Positions 1 through 12,163 of a stretch of 64,000 bases of DNA are shown here, piece after piece. The translations under genes and the position numbers were made by a program. Below the pieces are notes generated by a model. That model did not search any database. It was not told the DNA's origin and saw nothing but the letters and a program-made list of their open reading frames with translations. Position 1 is the stretch's first letter. Each line of letters begins with the position of its first letter. Source of the DNA: Didymella arachidicola (taxonomy: Eukaryota; Ascomycota; Dothideomycetes; Pleosporales; Didymellaceae); NCBI GenBank assembly GCA_016630955.3, contig CM049994.1:62001-126000 (forward strand), read 5' to 3'.

Positions 1-1830
1 CATCGCTCCTTTCACCATTCCTACTCTCAGCAGCACCGTAGTTGTTCTTGCTCTTCCCAGTGATGTCCTGCCAGGTGGCACCAAATCTGCGCCCAGTACT
101 CGCAAGCAGACCCTCTTCCTCGTCTTCCTCGAGATCTGCGTCCAATTGATCCTGGTCCAGCTTGGGAACTCTGAATAGTGTTGTCAGGAACACGATGATG
201 TAGACGCCGAGGAACGCGAACTGGGCCCAGAACAAGACTACACCAAAGAAAGGGAAGTTGATCGTCACACGATTGATGAAGGTGCTGAGAACTGAGGGCG
301 TGCAAACGTCGTGTGCTACCGGATTGGACGCAAGCTCAGAGCAGGGTTTGATAGCTTCTTTGTGCTCCGAGCAGTCTGGCTGGTCGCCGGCATGGTTGAC
401 GGGGAGGTCGCAGTAGGTCTGCGGGCCGAAGGTGGCGTACTGCGGAGCGACGAGCATGGCGACAGCGTAGTTGATAGCCAGCACAATGAGAGTGAGGAGC
501 ACAGTGGCCATAAGAAGCGCCTGCGGGGAGGTGTGGCCCTTGCGGATCTTGAAAATGGTGAGCCAAAGGAAGCGGATTCCAGCCGTGGCGATGCCGACGA
601 CAGAGGCGGAGAAGAGGAAGAGTGTGAGTAGTAGGAAGATGACATAGTCAATAGGGAAGACCTTGGAGGACTTGACGAGGATCCAGTTCAGAGGCTGGAA
701 GATGTTGATCTGGCCCAGGATGTAGCCGCAATGCGCGCCGCAGATGGAGTTCTTGGCCTTGTCGATACCGGTGATGAGCATGCTGGCGAAGATGACGAGG
801 GCGAAGACCATAAGAATCAAGCCACCGAGCAGCTTGAGAGGACGGAATACGGCTTCGATCTTGATCCACGTCTTGATGACCCAGTGTCGGTCCTCGCCGC
901 TGGACTCGGCAGCAAGACGTTCGCGGCGGATCAGAGTGCGCTCCTCGCGGTTGAGCGCCTCAAGCTCGCGCCTATCCCTGGCGTCAAGACCGTTCTGGCG
1001 ACCTTGGGCGCGGCCCTCGAGCTGCCTCTGGCGCTCACGATTGGCTTCGAGCTGGGAAGCGGTGTTGGCAGCAAGGGTGGGTGCAGAGATGGAAGGCGCA
1101 GACTTGATCATGGCGACAGGGAGGAGAGCCATGCCGGCGCCGGTGTATAGGACGAACAGGATGGTACCGATGGTCATGAGCAGACCGAGGGCGAAGGAGA
1201 GGGCGCGCTCGCCGTCTGGTAGAGTTGGTCAGAGTTCATTTGAATACTTGGAGGCACCAGGGAAAGCTTACGGTTCTCTTCCAAAAGGTGCTTGAAGAAG
1301 TCGAGGCCGAGGCGCTTGTCGTCTTTCGCCTGCTTGGCGAAGGGGACGAAGAAGCCGACGAGGAAGATGATAACGACGAACAGCAGGAAGGCAATTGTGT
1401 ACTTGAGAGCGCCCAAGATGCGCTGGCCGACGGTCTGCTCGCCGTGCTCGGCGGCGTCATCGTCGTACTCCTCGTGGTAGAAGTAGGTAAAGGGAACTAC
1501 TAGCAGGCAGAGGACAGCGTCGAGCGAGTACAGCAGGTAGTAGACGATCTGCAGGGTGTGGGTGATGTCGTGGACTTTCTCAGGCGTGGCCCAGTCTTTC
1601 TTGCGGCCCAGCGACGAGCGGCCGGTGGACGAGACGAGGGCGACATCGACGGGGATGAGCAGGACCGTGGCTAGCAGGGCCAGCGTAGTGAAAATGCTCA
1701 CAATGGTGACCGCAGCGGCGCGCTCGCGCGGGGTCTGGTAGATGAAGACGAAGACAGAGGCTATGGCGAGCAGAAGCGCAATGGCTACGGCGTACGCGAC
1801 CCAGATGAGGGACGTCTGGATGAGCGCCAT
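1..1830 (-). CDS. LMBD1: Probable lysosomal cobalamin transporter (LMBD1 family), 3' end beyond window
   Basis: Polytopic membrane protein predicted to export vitamin B12 from the lysosome/vacuole (LMBR1-like family). Exon 1 is 1272-1830 and begins MALIQTSLIWVAYAV, the usual fungal LMBD1 start. A 56-nt intron (1216-1271, GTAAGC donor, CTACCAG acceptor) joins EEN to HGERALSF, and exon 2 runs off the left edge. Many hydrophobic segments are visible, with a charged cytosolic loop (about 220-260, QLEANRERQR...). The visible C-terminus, GRRFGATWQDITG, is the typical fungal ending, so only a few residues plus the stop should be missing. It is divergent from CFT1 across about 420 bp. The family call is from motif recognition and overall layout. 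Direction of transport is inferred from family knowledge. Confidence 0.9.
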
Positions 1831-2248
1831 GGTGAATGATGGGCACCTGAGCGCAGCGAGAGATGATCAATTGAGACTGAAGGCACTCCAGATGGTTGCC
1901 TTGTATGCTCGAGCTGTGCGAGGGGTGTAGTGCTCCTGCCGCCTGCGGCCTTGGTTCTCCGCAGAAATGACGTTCGTAGCGTGATCTGCACCTGCCGGCG
2001 CGGATCTGCACCTTCCATGATGGAAAAAAAGTCAAAGCTCCAAACAGCGCTAGTCGACCGCGTCTAAACAATGAGGCTCAACACCACATACTGCATAGCA
2101 GCCCTGGGGCACTACAGACTACAGAACTGCAAAGATTGAAGAAGCAAAAGAACTAAAAGACCTACAAGACCTAGATCTAGACCTCCAAGAGCCTTGTGAG
2201 GTAATGCTGGCTCGGTCGCCTCGCCCTCGCTGAGCTCGACACGTCGCC
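1831..2248. promoter_or_regulatory. Divergent intergenic region between LMBD1 and CFT1
   Basis: 418 bp between two divergent start codons. It contains an A-rich/AG-rich stretch just upstream of CFT1 (about 2128-2200). No TATA box or ORF with family features is seen. It must hold both promoters and 5' UTRs. Confidence 0.5.
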
Positions 2249-5200
2249 ATGCAATGCTACACTGAGCTCACGCCCCCAACGGCCGTCAGCCATGCCGTGA
2301 CGCTGCCCTTTGTGTCCTCGCGCGCGACCAACCTCGTCGTCGCGAAGAACTCACTGCTGCAGGTCTTCGAGCTGCGCGCCACCGTCACCGAAGTGAGCCA
2401 CAACAACAGCGACGATGCTGCCGAGAACGCCGCCGCGAACCTCGACACTGAGGCTGCTGACGTGCAGGTCCAGCGCACCGAGAACACGTCGCGGCTGGTA
2501 CTGCTGGCCGAGTTTCCGCTCGCCGGCACCGTCATCTCGCTCGCGCGTATCAAGGCGCTCAATACGCGGTCAAAGGGCGAGGCGCTGCTCGTCGCCTTTC
2601 GAGACGCGAAGCTGAGCTTGGTGGAGTGGGACCCCGAGAGCTACAACCTGCGTACAATATCAATACACTACTATGAGAACCCCGACCTGCCTGGCCTTGC
2701 CCAGTGGAGTGCTGAGCTGAAAGACACCCACAACTTCCTCACCGCCGACCCCAGCAACAGATGTGCCGCTCTCAAATTCGGCGCCCACAACCTCGCCATC
2801 TTGCCCTTTCGCCAGCGCGATCTGGCCGAGGACGACTACGACTCGGACGACGAGCGGAGGAAGACGGATGCGACCAAGGCCGACGGAGAGAGCGATACGC
2901 TCACGCCGTACGCGTCCTCCTTCGTGCTGCCCCTGACGAACCTTGACCCCACCCTCACACACCCCGTCCACCTCGCCTTCCTGCACGAGTACCGCGAGCC
3001 CACTTTTGGTGTTATCGCCGCCTCCCAGGCCACCGCCCCGTCTCTGCTCGCCTACCGCAAAGACATCCTCACCTACACCGTCTTCACCCTCGACCTCGAG
3101 CACAAGGCCTCGACTACTCTGCTATCTGTGACCGGCCTGCCCTACGACGTCAACCGCGTCGTGCCACTACCCCATCCGATTGGGGGTGCTTTGCTGCTCG
3201 GAGGAAACGAGCTGATACACGTCGACCAGGCTGGCAAGACGAATGGAGTTGCCGTCAACGAATTCGCCAAGGCCTGTACGTCGTTCCCTCTGAGCGACCA
3301 GTCTGAGCTGGCACTGCGTCTCGAGGGCTGCACGGTCGAACTGCTATCGCAGGAGTCGGGCGACGTGCTTGTTGTGCTGAACGACGGGCGACTGCTCATC
3401 TTGACCTTCACATTGGATGGACGCACAGTATCTGGTATGACAGTCCAGCCTGTAGACGATGCACATGGTGGCAACATCCTCAAAGCAAGCGCTTCATGCA
3501 CAACAATTCTAGGGCGTGGTCGCATCTTTGTCGGTAGCGAGGACGGCGAATCTGCGTTACTAGGCTGGACAAGCACGGGCGGTCAGCTGCGTCGAAAGCA
3601 GTCAGATACTAATCTGGATCAGGAAGATGATTTGTCAGACATTGATGATGAAGTCGATGATTTGGATGACGACCTCTACAACGATACGACACCAGCCGTC
3701 AAGAAGATCACCTCTGCAGCTGCGGAGCCCTCGGCGCCTGGGGCGTATACGTTCAGGATACACGATGTCCTCCCAAGTATAGCCCCCATCAATCACGTCG
3801 TTCTGCATCCGGGCAAAGACACTGACTCGCTGAACAAAGGCGAGATCGTGGCCTCGACCGGAAGAGGTGCTGCAGGCGCCATCACCACTCTCAGTCGAGA
3901 ATTGCACCCCGTAAAGCTGGCACAGACAGAATTAGAGTCGGCTAAGGGCTTGTGGGCTGTGCATGCTAAGAAAGCTGTTCCTCAAGGTATATCAGCTGCC
4001 TTTGGCGAAGACACCGAAGCCAACATGTCATCTGATGTCGACTACGATCAATATCTGGTGGTCTGTCGGGCCGGTGACGATGGGAGCGAAGTCACCACAG
4101 TGTACGAAGTGAACGGCAACGAGCTCACTGCTACCGACAAGGGCGACTTCGAGCGGGAAGAAGGCTCGACATTAAGCGTTGGGGTACTTGCGCGCGGCAC
4201 AAAAGTGGTGCAAGTGATGCGGACAGAGATTCGCACATATGACTCTGGTGAGTGAACATGCTCAACGCACCAAGACAAGGCTAATAGGCCGTAGAGCTCA
4301 ACATGGACCAAATTCTCCCAATGGAAGACGAAGAGACCGGTGATGAACTGCGCATCATCAATGCAAGCTTCGCCGACCCTTACCTGCTGATCTCGAGGGA
4401 AGATTCCAGCGTCAAGATCTTCAAGGCCAGTGGAGATGGCGAACTCGAAGACGTCGAGGCCAGTGGTCTCCTGTCAACCAAATGGCTATCAGCATCACTA
4501 TTCAAGTCTTCTACATTCACCGAGGTCTTTGCTTTTCTGTTGACACCTGAGGGTGGATTGCACGTGTTCGCAATGTCCGAGCTGGAGAAGCCAAGTTATG
4601 TCGCTGAGGGGTTAAGCTTCTTGCCGCCTGTATTGACAGTTGACTATGTGCCACGACGAAGTGCAAACAAGGCGACCATTACAGAGATACTAGCTGCCGA
4701 CCTCGGTGACTCTATCACACGATCACCGCATCTACTTGTGAGTTACCCAGATCACCCACCCAACCAGTTCTAATAACCGCAGATCCGAACATCCAATGAC
4801 GACTTGGTCATTTATAAGGCGTTCCACTCACCAGCACGATCTTCGACGGAGCTATGGACAAAGAACCTCAGGTGGGTCAAGCTGTCCCAGCAGCATGTCC
4901 CTCGATTCTCGGAGGAGGTAGAAGAAACATCTGAAGAAGTCAAGATCGAAAGCACACTTCTTGCGTTGGATAACATCTGCGGGTACAGTACTGTTTTTCA
5001 GCGCGGAGTATCCCCAGCATTCATCTTCAAAGAGTCATCGAGCGCACCCCGTGTTATCGGCCTGAGTGGCAACGCTGTCAAAGGACTGACGCGATTCCAC
5101 ACGTCATCTTGCCAGCGTGGGTTTGCATACCTGGATGCCACTGAAACCCTGCGCATCTCCCAACTGCCTACCCAGACACACTTTGGGCATCTTGGCTGGG

Positions 5201-6655
5201 CGACACGACAGCTGCCGTTTGGCTCTGAGGTTCACGTTTTTACACATCATCCTACGGGACTCTACGTCGTGGGGACCGGCCAGCGGGAAGAATTCACTCT
5301 TAATCCGGACGATACATATCACGAGGCACTACCAAAGGAGGATACGGCTTTCAAACCACGCATCGAGCGCGGTGTACTGAAGATCATCGACGAGAGGACA
5401 TGGACGGAGATCGACACCCACACCCTTGACCCACAAGAAGTGGTGTTGTGTATTGAGACTCTCAATCTCGAAGTATCAGAGACGACCCATCAACGTAAAG
5501 ATCTCATCGCTGTTGGCACGTCCGTAGTTCAAGGTGAAGACCTCGCAACGAAAGGGCATATCCGCATTTTCGAGGTAATCAATGTTGTCCCCGATCCAGA
5601 GCGTCCAGAGACGAACAAACGCCTCAAGCTCATTGTCAAAGACGAAGTCAAGGGTGCAGTCTCTGCCGTCTCGGAGCTCGGTACCCAGGGCTTTCTCATC
5701 ATGGCACAAGGCCAGAAATGCATGGTCAGAGGCCTGAAAGAGGACGGCACCTTGCTTCCAGTCGCCTTCATGGACATGCAATGCTACGTGACTGCGCTCA
5801 AGAACCTCCCCAACACTGGCATGCTCTTGATGGGCGACGCCTTCAAGGGCGTCTGGTTCAGCGGCTACAATGTAAGTCACACCCAATATGCAAATGTGAA
5901 ATACTAATGCGACCCACAGGAAGAACCGTACAAAATGATGCTTTTTGGCAGAAGTAAGCACCAGCTTGAATGCATCACAACCGAGTTCCTTCCCTTTGAC
6001 GAGCAACTGCACATCGTCGTTGCAGACGCAGATATGAACCTGCAAATCCTCCAATACGATCCCGAGAGTACGTTCAGCTCATTCCCATCCTACACCAACC
6101 ACACTGACACATCCCGCAGACCCCAAATCCGCAGGCGGCTCTCGCCTCCTCCACAAGTCGACTTTCCACACCGGCCACTTCCCCACTACGCTCACGCTCC
6201 TCGAAAGCGCTCTGAGAATGCCTCAGACGTCCGAATTCGGCGCAACAAACGGCTACGAAGACGACGACGTCGACATGGACGTCCAGACTGACTCGAAGCC
6301 TATTCACCACATCTTGCATACCACGCAATCCGGAACAATTGCGCTCATCACCCCGCTTGGAGAGTCGAGCTACCGCCGTCTGTCTGGGCTCAGTGCGTTT
6401 TTGGCTAACGCTCTAGAGAGCGCATGCGGGCTAAATCCGAAAGCGTTTCGAATCAGCGATGTTGAGGAAGGCGGGTGGGATGCTGGGATTGTAGGGAGGG
6501 GGATGGTGGACGGGAATTTGCTTATGAGGTGGGGCGAGTTGGGCGAGTGGAAGAGGAGGGAGGGACTGAGTAAGGTTGGCGCAGATGAGTGGGTGTTCTG
6601 GGGGGAGAGGGAGGTGTTGGGCGGATGGGGTCTGTTCGGTGGCCGCGGTAAGTGA
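2249..6655 (+). CDS. CFT1: CFT1, CPSF160-like subunit of the mRNA cleavage and polyadenylation factor
   Basis: Large beta-propeller scaffold of the nuclear cleavage/polyadenylation complex, involved in poly(A)-signal recognition. Five exons: 2249-4247, 4295-4737, 4783-5871, 5920-6067, 6120-6655. All four introns are 45-52 nt with GTGAGT, GTAAGT or GTACGT donors, and they join in frame to 1404 aa, the usual length for fungal CFT1. The N-terminus MQCYTELTPPTAVSHAV, an acidic linker near residue 460 (DDLSDIDDEVDDL) and the CPSF-A-type C-terminal region (QKCMVRGLKEDG, ILQYDPENPKS across the last junction) identify it. The last exon is C-rich at first and strongly G-rich at the end (6430-6655), and its final residues (GGRGK) look less conserved, so the exact C-terminus is less certain than the rest. 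Confidence 0.93.
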
Positions 6656-7951
6656 AGATGTTGCAGACGAAGTAGTGGTGTGCGATGACATAGACTGAAT
6701 GAGAAGCGTTGGCTTGGCCTCACCTGCACCTCAAAATCGAGCGTCTGTGGCCTTCATGCAAATACTGTAATAGTCCTCGCCCTCTTCCCCTTCCACGTAA
6801 TGCGCCACTAAATCCCCCGCGCACAGCAACCGTGTCAAACAGGCTCTACGCATAATCAGGACAGTAAGTAGCCGAACAGTCAAGAGGGAACATTCGGTGA
6901 TCGGTGGGACTAGGGAGGGGTAAAGCAATTTCAGGGATGTGGGCGAAGTGCAGGATGTTATGATGGTCATGTGCTTCATGTGTTCGATGTTGTGCTTGTC
7001 TGCATGCTAAGCTGTGGGGGTTGAGACTTGTTTAAGGTGCTGGACTTCCGCTGTCTCAATCCGCTTGTAACTTCGTTCTGTCCAGTGTAAGCAATGACAG
7101 AGTCTTCGCTACTGTTACTACCACCAGAAGTAAGTAACGTGATCTATTGCTGCTGCCTTGGTGGCCACACGATTCTCGTATCTTACAACATCTCCTGCTT
7201 TCGTTCGATTCCTCCAGACATTGGAAGGTACTGATCATGCGGTCCCGTCGATGAGTTACAATCGATAGTTTGGCTACGTTTGACTATGAACGTTCGCTCA
7301 ACGTCTTCTCAGCCTCTCTTGAGCGAAGACCTCAGCCTCTCTTGAGCGAAGACTGAGTAAATCACAAAGAAGCACAGGATCGCACTCATCACGACTGTTC
7401 AATTTCATCTCACGCACTTCTTTGGGACATCCATGGACCTGAGCAGCTTCGCAAACGAGACGATCTGTGAGTTTGGGTGGCTTGGGGGAGTTGGAGCGCA
7501 TTGTTGGTCTGCGATGAAGGAGGGTGTGGCGTTTCGAGAGCACATTATTAAGCGGGTACAATAAGCGTTTAGATCAAAAGTAAGGCTAAATGCAACATGG
7601 GAGGTTGCCCAGGTGTAAACTCTGCTTTGCTAGACTGTGATGCTCTCCATTACAGCTACTCTACAACGGCATAAAGGCTGGGTACGTATAGAGTAAGCCC
7701 CATGAGACTCGGACTTGCCGGCTGAGTGAAGTATTTTCACGCTTTTGATGACGACCTGCGGAGATTCTCAACCTCCAGACGAGAACATGCTTGCCTTCAC
7801 CTGTCCGCCAAGACCTACCGTCACTTCAACCTTTTCGCTCTGTTTCTGGACACTTCATCGCCCCACCTCGATTCGCGTCCTTTCAACTTCCCCTCCTCTT
7901 CTTCTCACATCGTTTGCACGAAAAGCGGGCCAACGCCGTCGGCGAGCAACT
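6656..7951. other. Intergenic, no gene seen
   Basis: About 1.3 kb between CFT1 and the first LPPELRNKIY-family gene. Only short overlapping ORFs occur on both strands, none with recognisable motifs. It holds a 23-bp tandem duplication at 7308-7353 and must include the 3' end of CFT1 and the promoter of the next gene. Confidence 0.5.
7308..7353. repeat. Two-copy perfect tandem repeat, 23-bp unit
   Basis: Two identical 23-bp units (7308-7330 and 7331-7353), each ending in GAGCGAAGAC. The second is followed directly by TGAGTAAATC. Probably a simple replication-slippage duplication in non-coding DNA. Confidence 0.85.
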
Positions 7952-8686
7952 ATGACGAGTCAAATCCCCACAGATGAGGCAACGATTTCCACCGCGGTCG
8001 CGCCGCGTGATGCAATGTAGGTGTTCGCGGAAAAACAGCTCGCAGAAGTACTGATTCTGAACAGCACGGTGCGCAACTCTCTCGATTCTCCGCTACTCCG
8101 ACTGCCCCCAGAACTGCGCAACAAGATCTACGACTACACTCTCGGCGGTAATGAGATCTGTGTGTATTACAGATGTAGAAACTACCTGCGTTGTGTGCCC
8201 AGTGTAGGCTTTGCATTCTTCCCGCCCACTTCGAAAGATAAGCGATACGGAGAAGACAATCTCTCCGCTGTACTCCCTCAACTGCATCTCGTCTGTCGCC
8301 AAACATATCATGAGACGGCTGGCACGGAATTCAGAACCAACACTTTCCGCTTCACTTCACCACAGGCCTGTAAGCTATTTCTCAAGCATCGATCTTGCCG
8401 CCGAGACCTCGTTACTGCATTACGACTGTCCGTTACTCTTATTGATTTCGAAACTGGCGGTGCGGAAGACAAGTTGATTCTCACGGAAGAATTCACTGCT
8501 TCATTTCGGATCTCGAGAGCCTTACCAAAGCTGAGGCGTGTTATGTTATCATTCATCAGATACTGTGTCGAGAGATTCGCACATAGAATTGGACCAGTTG
8601 TGGCGGAGATGGAGCGTATACTCAAGATGGATGGGCATGGAGAGAACGTGACGTTCATCGTGTCGAACGAGGAGGCGCAGAACTGA
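7952..8686 (+). CDS. LPPELRNKIY-family protein A (F-box-like/DUF7730-type, function unknown)
   Basis: Exons 7952-8016 and 8065-8686 (48-nt intron, phase 2) give 228 aa. The start MTSQIP is chosen because paralogue B starts MTSP at the same distance from an equally placed intron. Two motifs define the family here: LLRLPPELRNKIYDYTLGG soon after the junction, and LVCRQTYHET about 60 residues later. The first resembles the short F-box-like N-terminus of many dothideomycete proteins of unknown function (from memory DUF7730-like, not searched). No membrane segment or signal peptide is seen. It lies upstream of two paralogues on the same strand, so local duplication is likely. Function is unknown. 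A role as a ubiquitin-ligase adaptor would be speculation. Confidence 0.75.
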
Positions 8687-9108
8687 GAGGAGCGCGGGTT
8701 CTCGACGGCTTCCATCGACTGGAACCATTCAAGGGTGGCTCATGACCTTGCGAAAGATTGCAAGCCGTACACAGTGCAAGTCAGAATCTGGTCATTCACT
8801 TTCACCATCACTCATACGCTACGTCTCACCAACTTCCACTAAAGTTAACCTGCTTCCATCGCTCTGCCAACTTTTCAGACCTTCAGGTGTTTGTGTGCGA
8901 TGAAACGAACAGTGTCACGAGAAGATCCAAGTTGCATCGCAGTCACTGCAGGTGACTTGCACCGCACGTCGCTCTGCAGAGCGGCTTTCACTTACAGATT
9001 TTGCCAAGCTACTACTATGCCTGTCCTCGCAATAGAAGGAGTCGATCTCCCTCTGCTCTCTATCTCTACCTTTACCTCACTCTCCTCCAGCTCACAGACC
9101 TGTCCGCC
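8687..9108. other. Intergenic between family members A and B
   Basis: 422 bp with no supported gene. It holds the 3' end of gene A and a pyrimidine-rich stretch (about 9040-9100) just before the start of gene B. A similar pyrimidine-rich leader precedes gene A (about 7870-7915), which fits duplication including the promoter. Confidence 0.45.
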
Positions 9109-9806
9109 ATGACCTCCCCCTCGCTCCCAGTCCTTCCAGCATCGATGGATCAAAGCAGCATGTGAGACTCTAGTTTTCTGTCACAGTGGCAATTTCACTT
9201 ACTGATTCTTCCAGTGTCCGACGCAATCAGCGCGAGTCCCCATTCCTTCGTCTCCCCGGAGAGGTCCGCAACAAGATCTACGAGTACGCTCTTGGCGGCC
9301 GTGAGATCTGCTACTGGTCAGAGAGCAGATGGCCAGACTTTGGCTTCTACCTCTATCCATACTCTCAAGGCTCTCTCGTCACTCCCAATCTTTTCAAGTT
9401 GTTCGCGCCTCTCCACATGGTCTGTCGGCAGACCTGGCGCGAGACCCACGGCATGCCTTTCTCACTCAACACATTTGTGTTGGTCCACTGCGAAGATTCT
9501 GAGAAGTTATTTGCGCGCTATGTAGCCCAGCTATGTCTGTTCAATTCAGTTCGCATCCAAGTAAATATCGCCGACGCTATCATATTTTCAGCGCATGCCG
9601 TGTTGGGACACGATTTGGAGCACCGCTTTCTCCTGTTGGACCAGCTGAAGGACCTCAAACATGTTGCTGTGTCTTTCGGGCGACTCGTGCAATATGCCAA
9701 GGAGACGCTACTGCAGGACTTGATGGCAGGTGTGAAGAAAGTCTTCGACTCCAGCAAGATCGCTGAAAGTACAACTTATACTGTGTTGGACGAGGACGAG
9801 CACTAG
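9109..9806 (+). CDS. LPPELRNKIY-family protein B
   Basis: Exons 9109-9161 and 9215-9806 (53-nt intron, phase 2, same place as in protein A) give 214 aa. Motif 1 is FLRLPGEVRNKIYEYALGG and motif 2 is MVCRQTWRETHGMPF. Downstream it matches protein A in layout (a charged middle, then LKDLKHVAVSFGRLV against A's LPKLRRVMLSF), so A and B are the closest pair in the window. No catalytic motif is seen and function is unknown. Confidence 0.78.
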
Positions 9807-10282
9807 TACATATGATCTCAAATCCGCCATGATGGAAGATCTTGGGGCAGTACCTACATGGATCAAAGGCAGTGCACTTGCCTTCATCAGTATATCAAGG
9901 GAGAGGCACTCACAACTTTGGTAATCATACATCTTCGCCTTCTTCACTTTGTTTTGTGAGTAGATTAAACCAAATTCAATACAATTCAACATAAGCGTTC
10001 TTGTTCCCTGGTCAGGAATCGCATGGTTCCTGTCGACCAGAAAGAGTCTGCAACAGTGGCAACTCGCACTTAAAAGCCACAGAATACCTGTTCCTGCTCA
10101 GAAGTAGTCCAGTGGGGCGATAGCCCGGATGTCAACTAATAGACAACGTATTGTCGTACGCTTCATCTTCACCTTCACATACATGCAGATGCCAAGCCGT
10201 TAGCGACCACACAACGCCACTTATCTTCTGTCCTGCGGATGCTGTCTTGATCCACGTACACAACAGTACCTCAACAGACGCG
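9807..10282. other. Intergenic between family members B and C
   Basis: 476 bp, AT-richer than the flanking genes. No ORF with family features and no repeat seen. Confidence 0.4.
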
Positions 10283-11044
10283 ATGGATGCCAACGATGAC
10301 GACGAAGGCCCATGGGTCGTCGCCAAAAGCACGAAGAAGGGCAACCGCAAGGCGCACCAACAAGCCGCACAACACTTCCGCGCCTGTCAGGCTACAGAGA
10401 AGAAGCAGAGGTGCCTCGAAATATAGGTCACGCTATCTATCTGCCGACCAACATCCAAGTAGAAACGTCGCACGCTGACGCACTCCAGGACTGAGCGAAA
10501 CGCAGACGTTCCGCCATTGCTTCGTCTTCCCGGTGAATTGCGCAATAAGATTTACGAGTACTGCCTCGAAGACATCCGGCTTTGGTCAAGAGAAGGTCCC
10601 TGCTATTCCGTATTTGAGCGACGCCCGATCCCGACGCTTGGTCGCAGCTGTCGACAAATTCATCATGAAACTGAGCATATTCCTCCAACACCCAATCTCA
10701 GCCTCAGAGTGGAGCGAGTCCCGACCAGACCTCTGAGAAGCTTCATCAAGTGCCCAAAACATCCCAACTTTGAATTGGACAGAGTCTCGTGGCTGATCAT
10801 TCACACCTTTGAACTCGAACAGTGGTCTCTGACAATTCTGGGACAACATCAAAGTACTGCCAGCGGAGGTGGGGTTGGGTTTTTGGCCGAGCTTCCCAGT
10901 CTTACAGACATTTACGTCATTGACGATGTTTGTTATGATGGATTACTGTTGATTGAGCAGAAGTTGAAGCAGTTGAAAGCGGTTCTGCAAGGACAGAAGC
11001 CAGGCATCAAGGTCAGATATAAGTACTATCCATGGCTTTGGTAA
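10283..11044 (+). CDS. LPPELRNKIY-family protein C
   Basis: Exons 10283-10410 and 10489-11044 (78-nt intron, phase 2) give 227 aa. Exon 1 encodes a longer, basic N-terminus (WVVAKSTKKGNRKAHQQ) than in A and B. Exon 2 starts at RTERNADVP, followed at once by LLRLPGELRNKIYEYCL, and then GRSCRQIHHETEH. The C-terminal half differs from A and B, with a Gly-rich turn and the ending YKYYPWLW. The conserved intron position supports common descent. The donor (GTGCCT) is weaker than usual, so exon 1 is the least sure part. Confidence 0.65.
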
Positions 11045-11254
11045 ATATCCAGACATTGTAAAACATCAAAATAGCCCAGTAAATATATCTTCGTTCACCT
11101 CTCGTACTTCAATCAATCTCACTATTGCCATTCTAGCGCTCAAGTATTGGCGTAACTCACCGGAGGACCACACTGTGCTTGTCAAAGTCTGACTTAGCCT
11201 AGAATCGAGCAGTAGGTAGAATGTATCACGCTTAAAAGGTCCACTACCGTCAAC

Positions 11255-12163
11255 TTTTCATTGCTCAAGATTGCCTGCTCTCAATGCTCTTGTGCACGAA
11301 GAGTCTCCGATTGACGATGTCGACCTCGCTAACAAAGATAGTTGGTGGAACAACATTCTCAACATTGACGCTGAGCCCTACGCATCATTCGATGACTACT
11401 CTGGCCTAGATGATTTCTAGAACGACAGATTCACTGATATATGACGATACGACGTGAGTTGCACACACTCTCTCTCTACGCCTGTTCATGTCACCACTAA
11501 ACGGGATCAGTTCACAAAACAACCAGGCAATAACCTCACAGGCTATGGTAATACGCTTGCTGAAATTTAGTCCTTCAAATTGGGAGACATTCTGATCATG
11601 CAGGACGGCCTCTGCGGTTCCACCTACGCCATCTTCGCCAAGCTTCTACGCGAGCAAGGCCACGTCTAGAACATTGCCATTATAACATCCCTAGGTATCA
11701 GTGGTGCTGTGCAACGCGTCGGTGGTTCAAAGAGCAGCCAGGTCCTTCGCTTCCGGGCGTCTCAGGGTACTGCCAACACCACGACCAACATCAATGGTGC
11801 TTCGGGCAACGTGCAAGCATATGATGAAAAAACAGCTACAGGGAGAATCCCGGGTGCCGAGCACGTCATCCAAAAGCGTTGCTCGTGACACCGAAACACC
11901 ATATATAGGCTCCATGTACTCATGAAAAATCTGCGCAAAGGCAACAGGTCCGATATGCCCTTGCCACCAATGACAGGCTCTTCTACACTTTCAATACCTG
12001 GTCCGATCCGTGGGCTTTATGGAGACGAGTTGCAGATGTGCAATAGATAGGTGGATATTATGTCGAAGGCAGCACCAATAGTCCCACTGCGATTGGAGTG
12101 GTTCATCAGAAGGGCAAGAATACCACCTCACCAGGAAAGAACAACACTGTATCGCCAACATAG
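11255..12163 (+). pseudogene. Decayed S41-type peptidase (tail-specific protease-like) gene
   Basis: Several stretches in one frame recall the fungal secreted S41-family layout. They are LNALVHEESPIDDVDL...WWNNILNIDAEPYASF, then DILIMQDGLCGSTYAIFAKLL (the family has D-G-x-C-x-S-T-C at this place), then AVQRVGGSKSS (family VGG-x-KG), then NDRLFYTFNTWSDPWALW and YYVEGSTNSPT near the end. In-frame stops lie at 11568-11570 and 11667-11669, and more follow before the last block. No intron removes them. The gene is therefore dead. Start and end are approximate, and the upstream part of the original gene is lost or unrecognisable. The family call is a judgement from short motifs. Confidence 0.6.

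Noticed and set aside
7195..7220. T-loop-like word (GTTCGATTCC) suggesting a tRNA
   Set aside because: No matching acceptor stem, D-arm or anticodon stem could be found around it. No tRNA or rRNA was found anywhere in the window.
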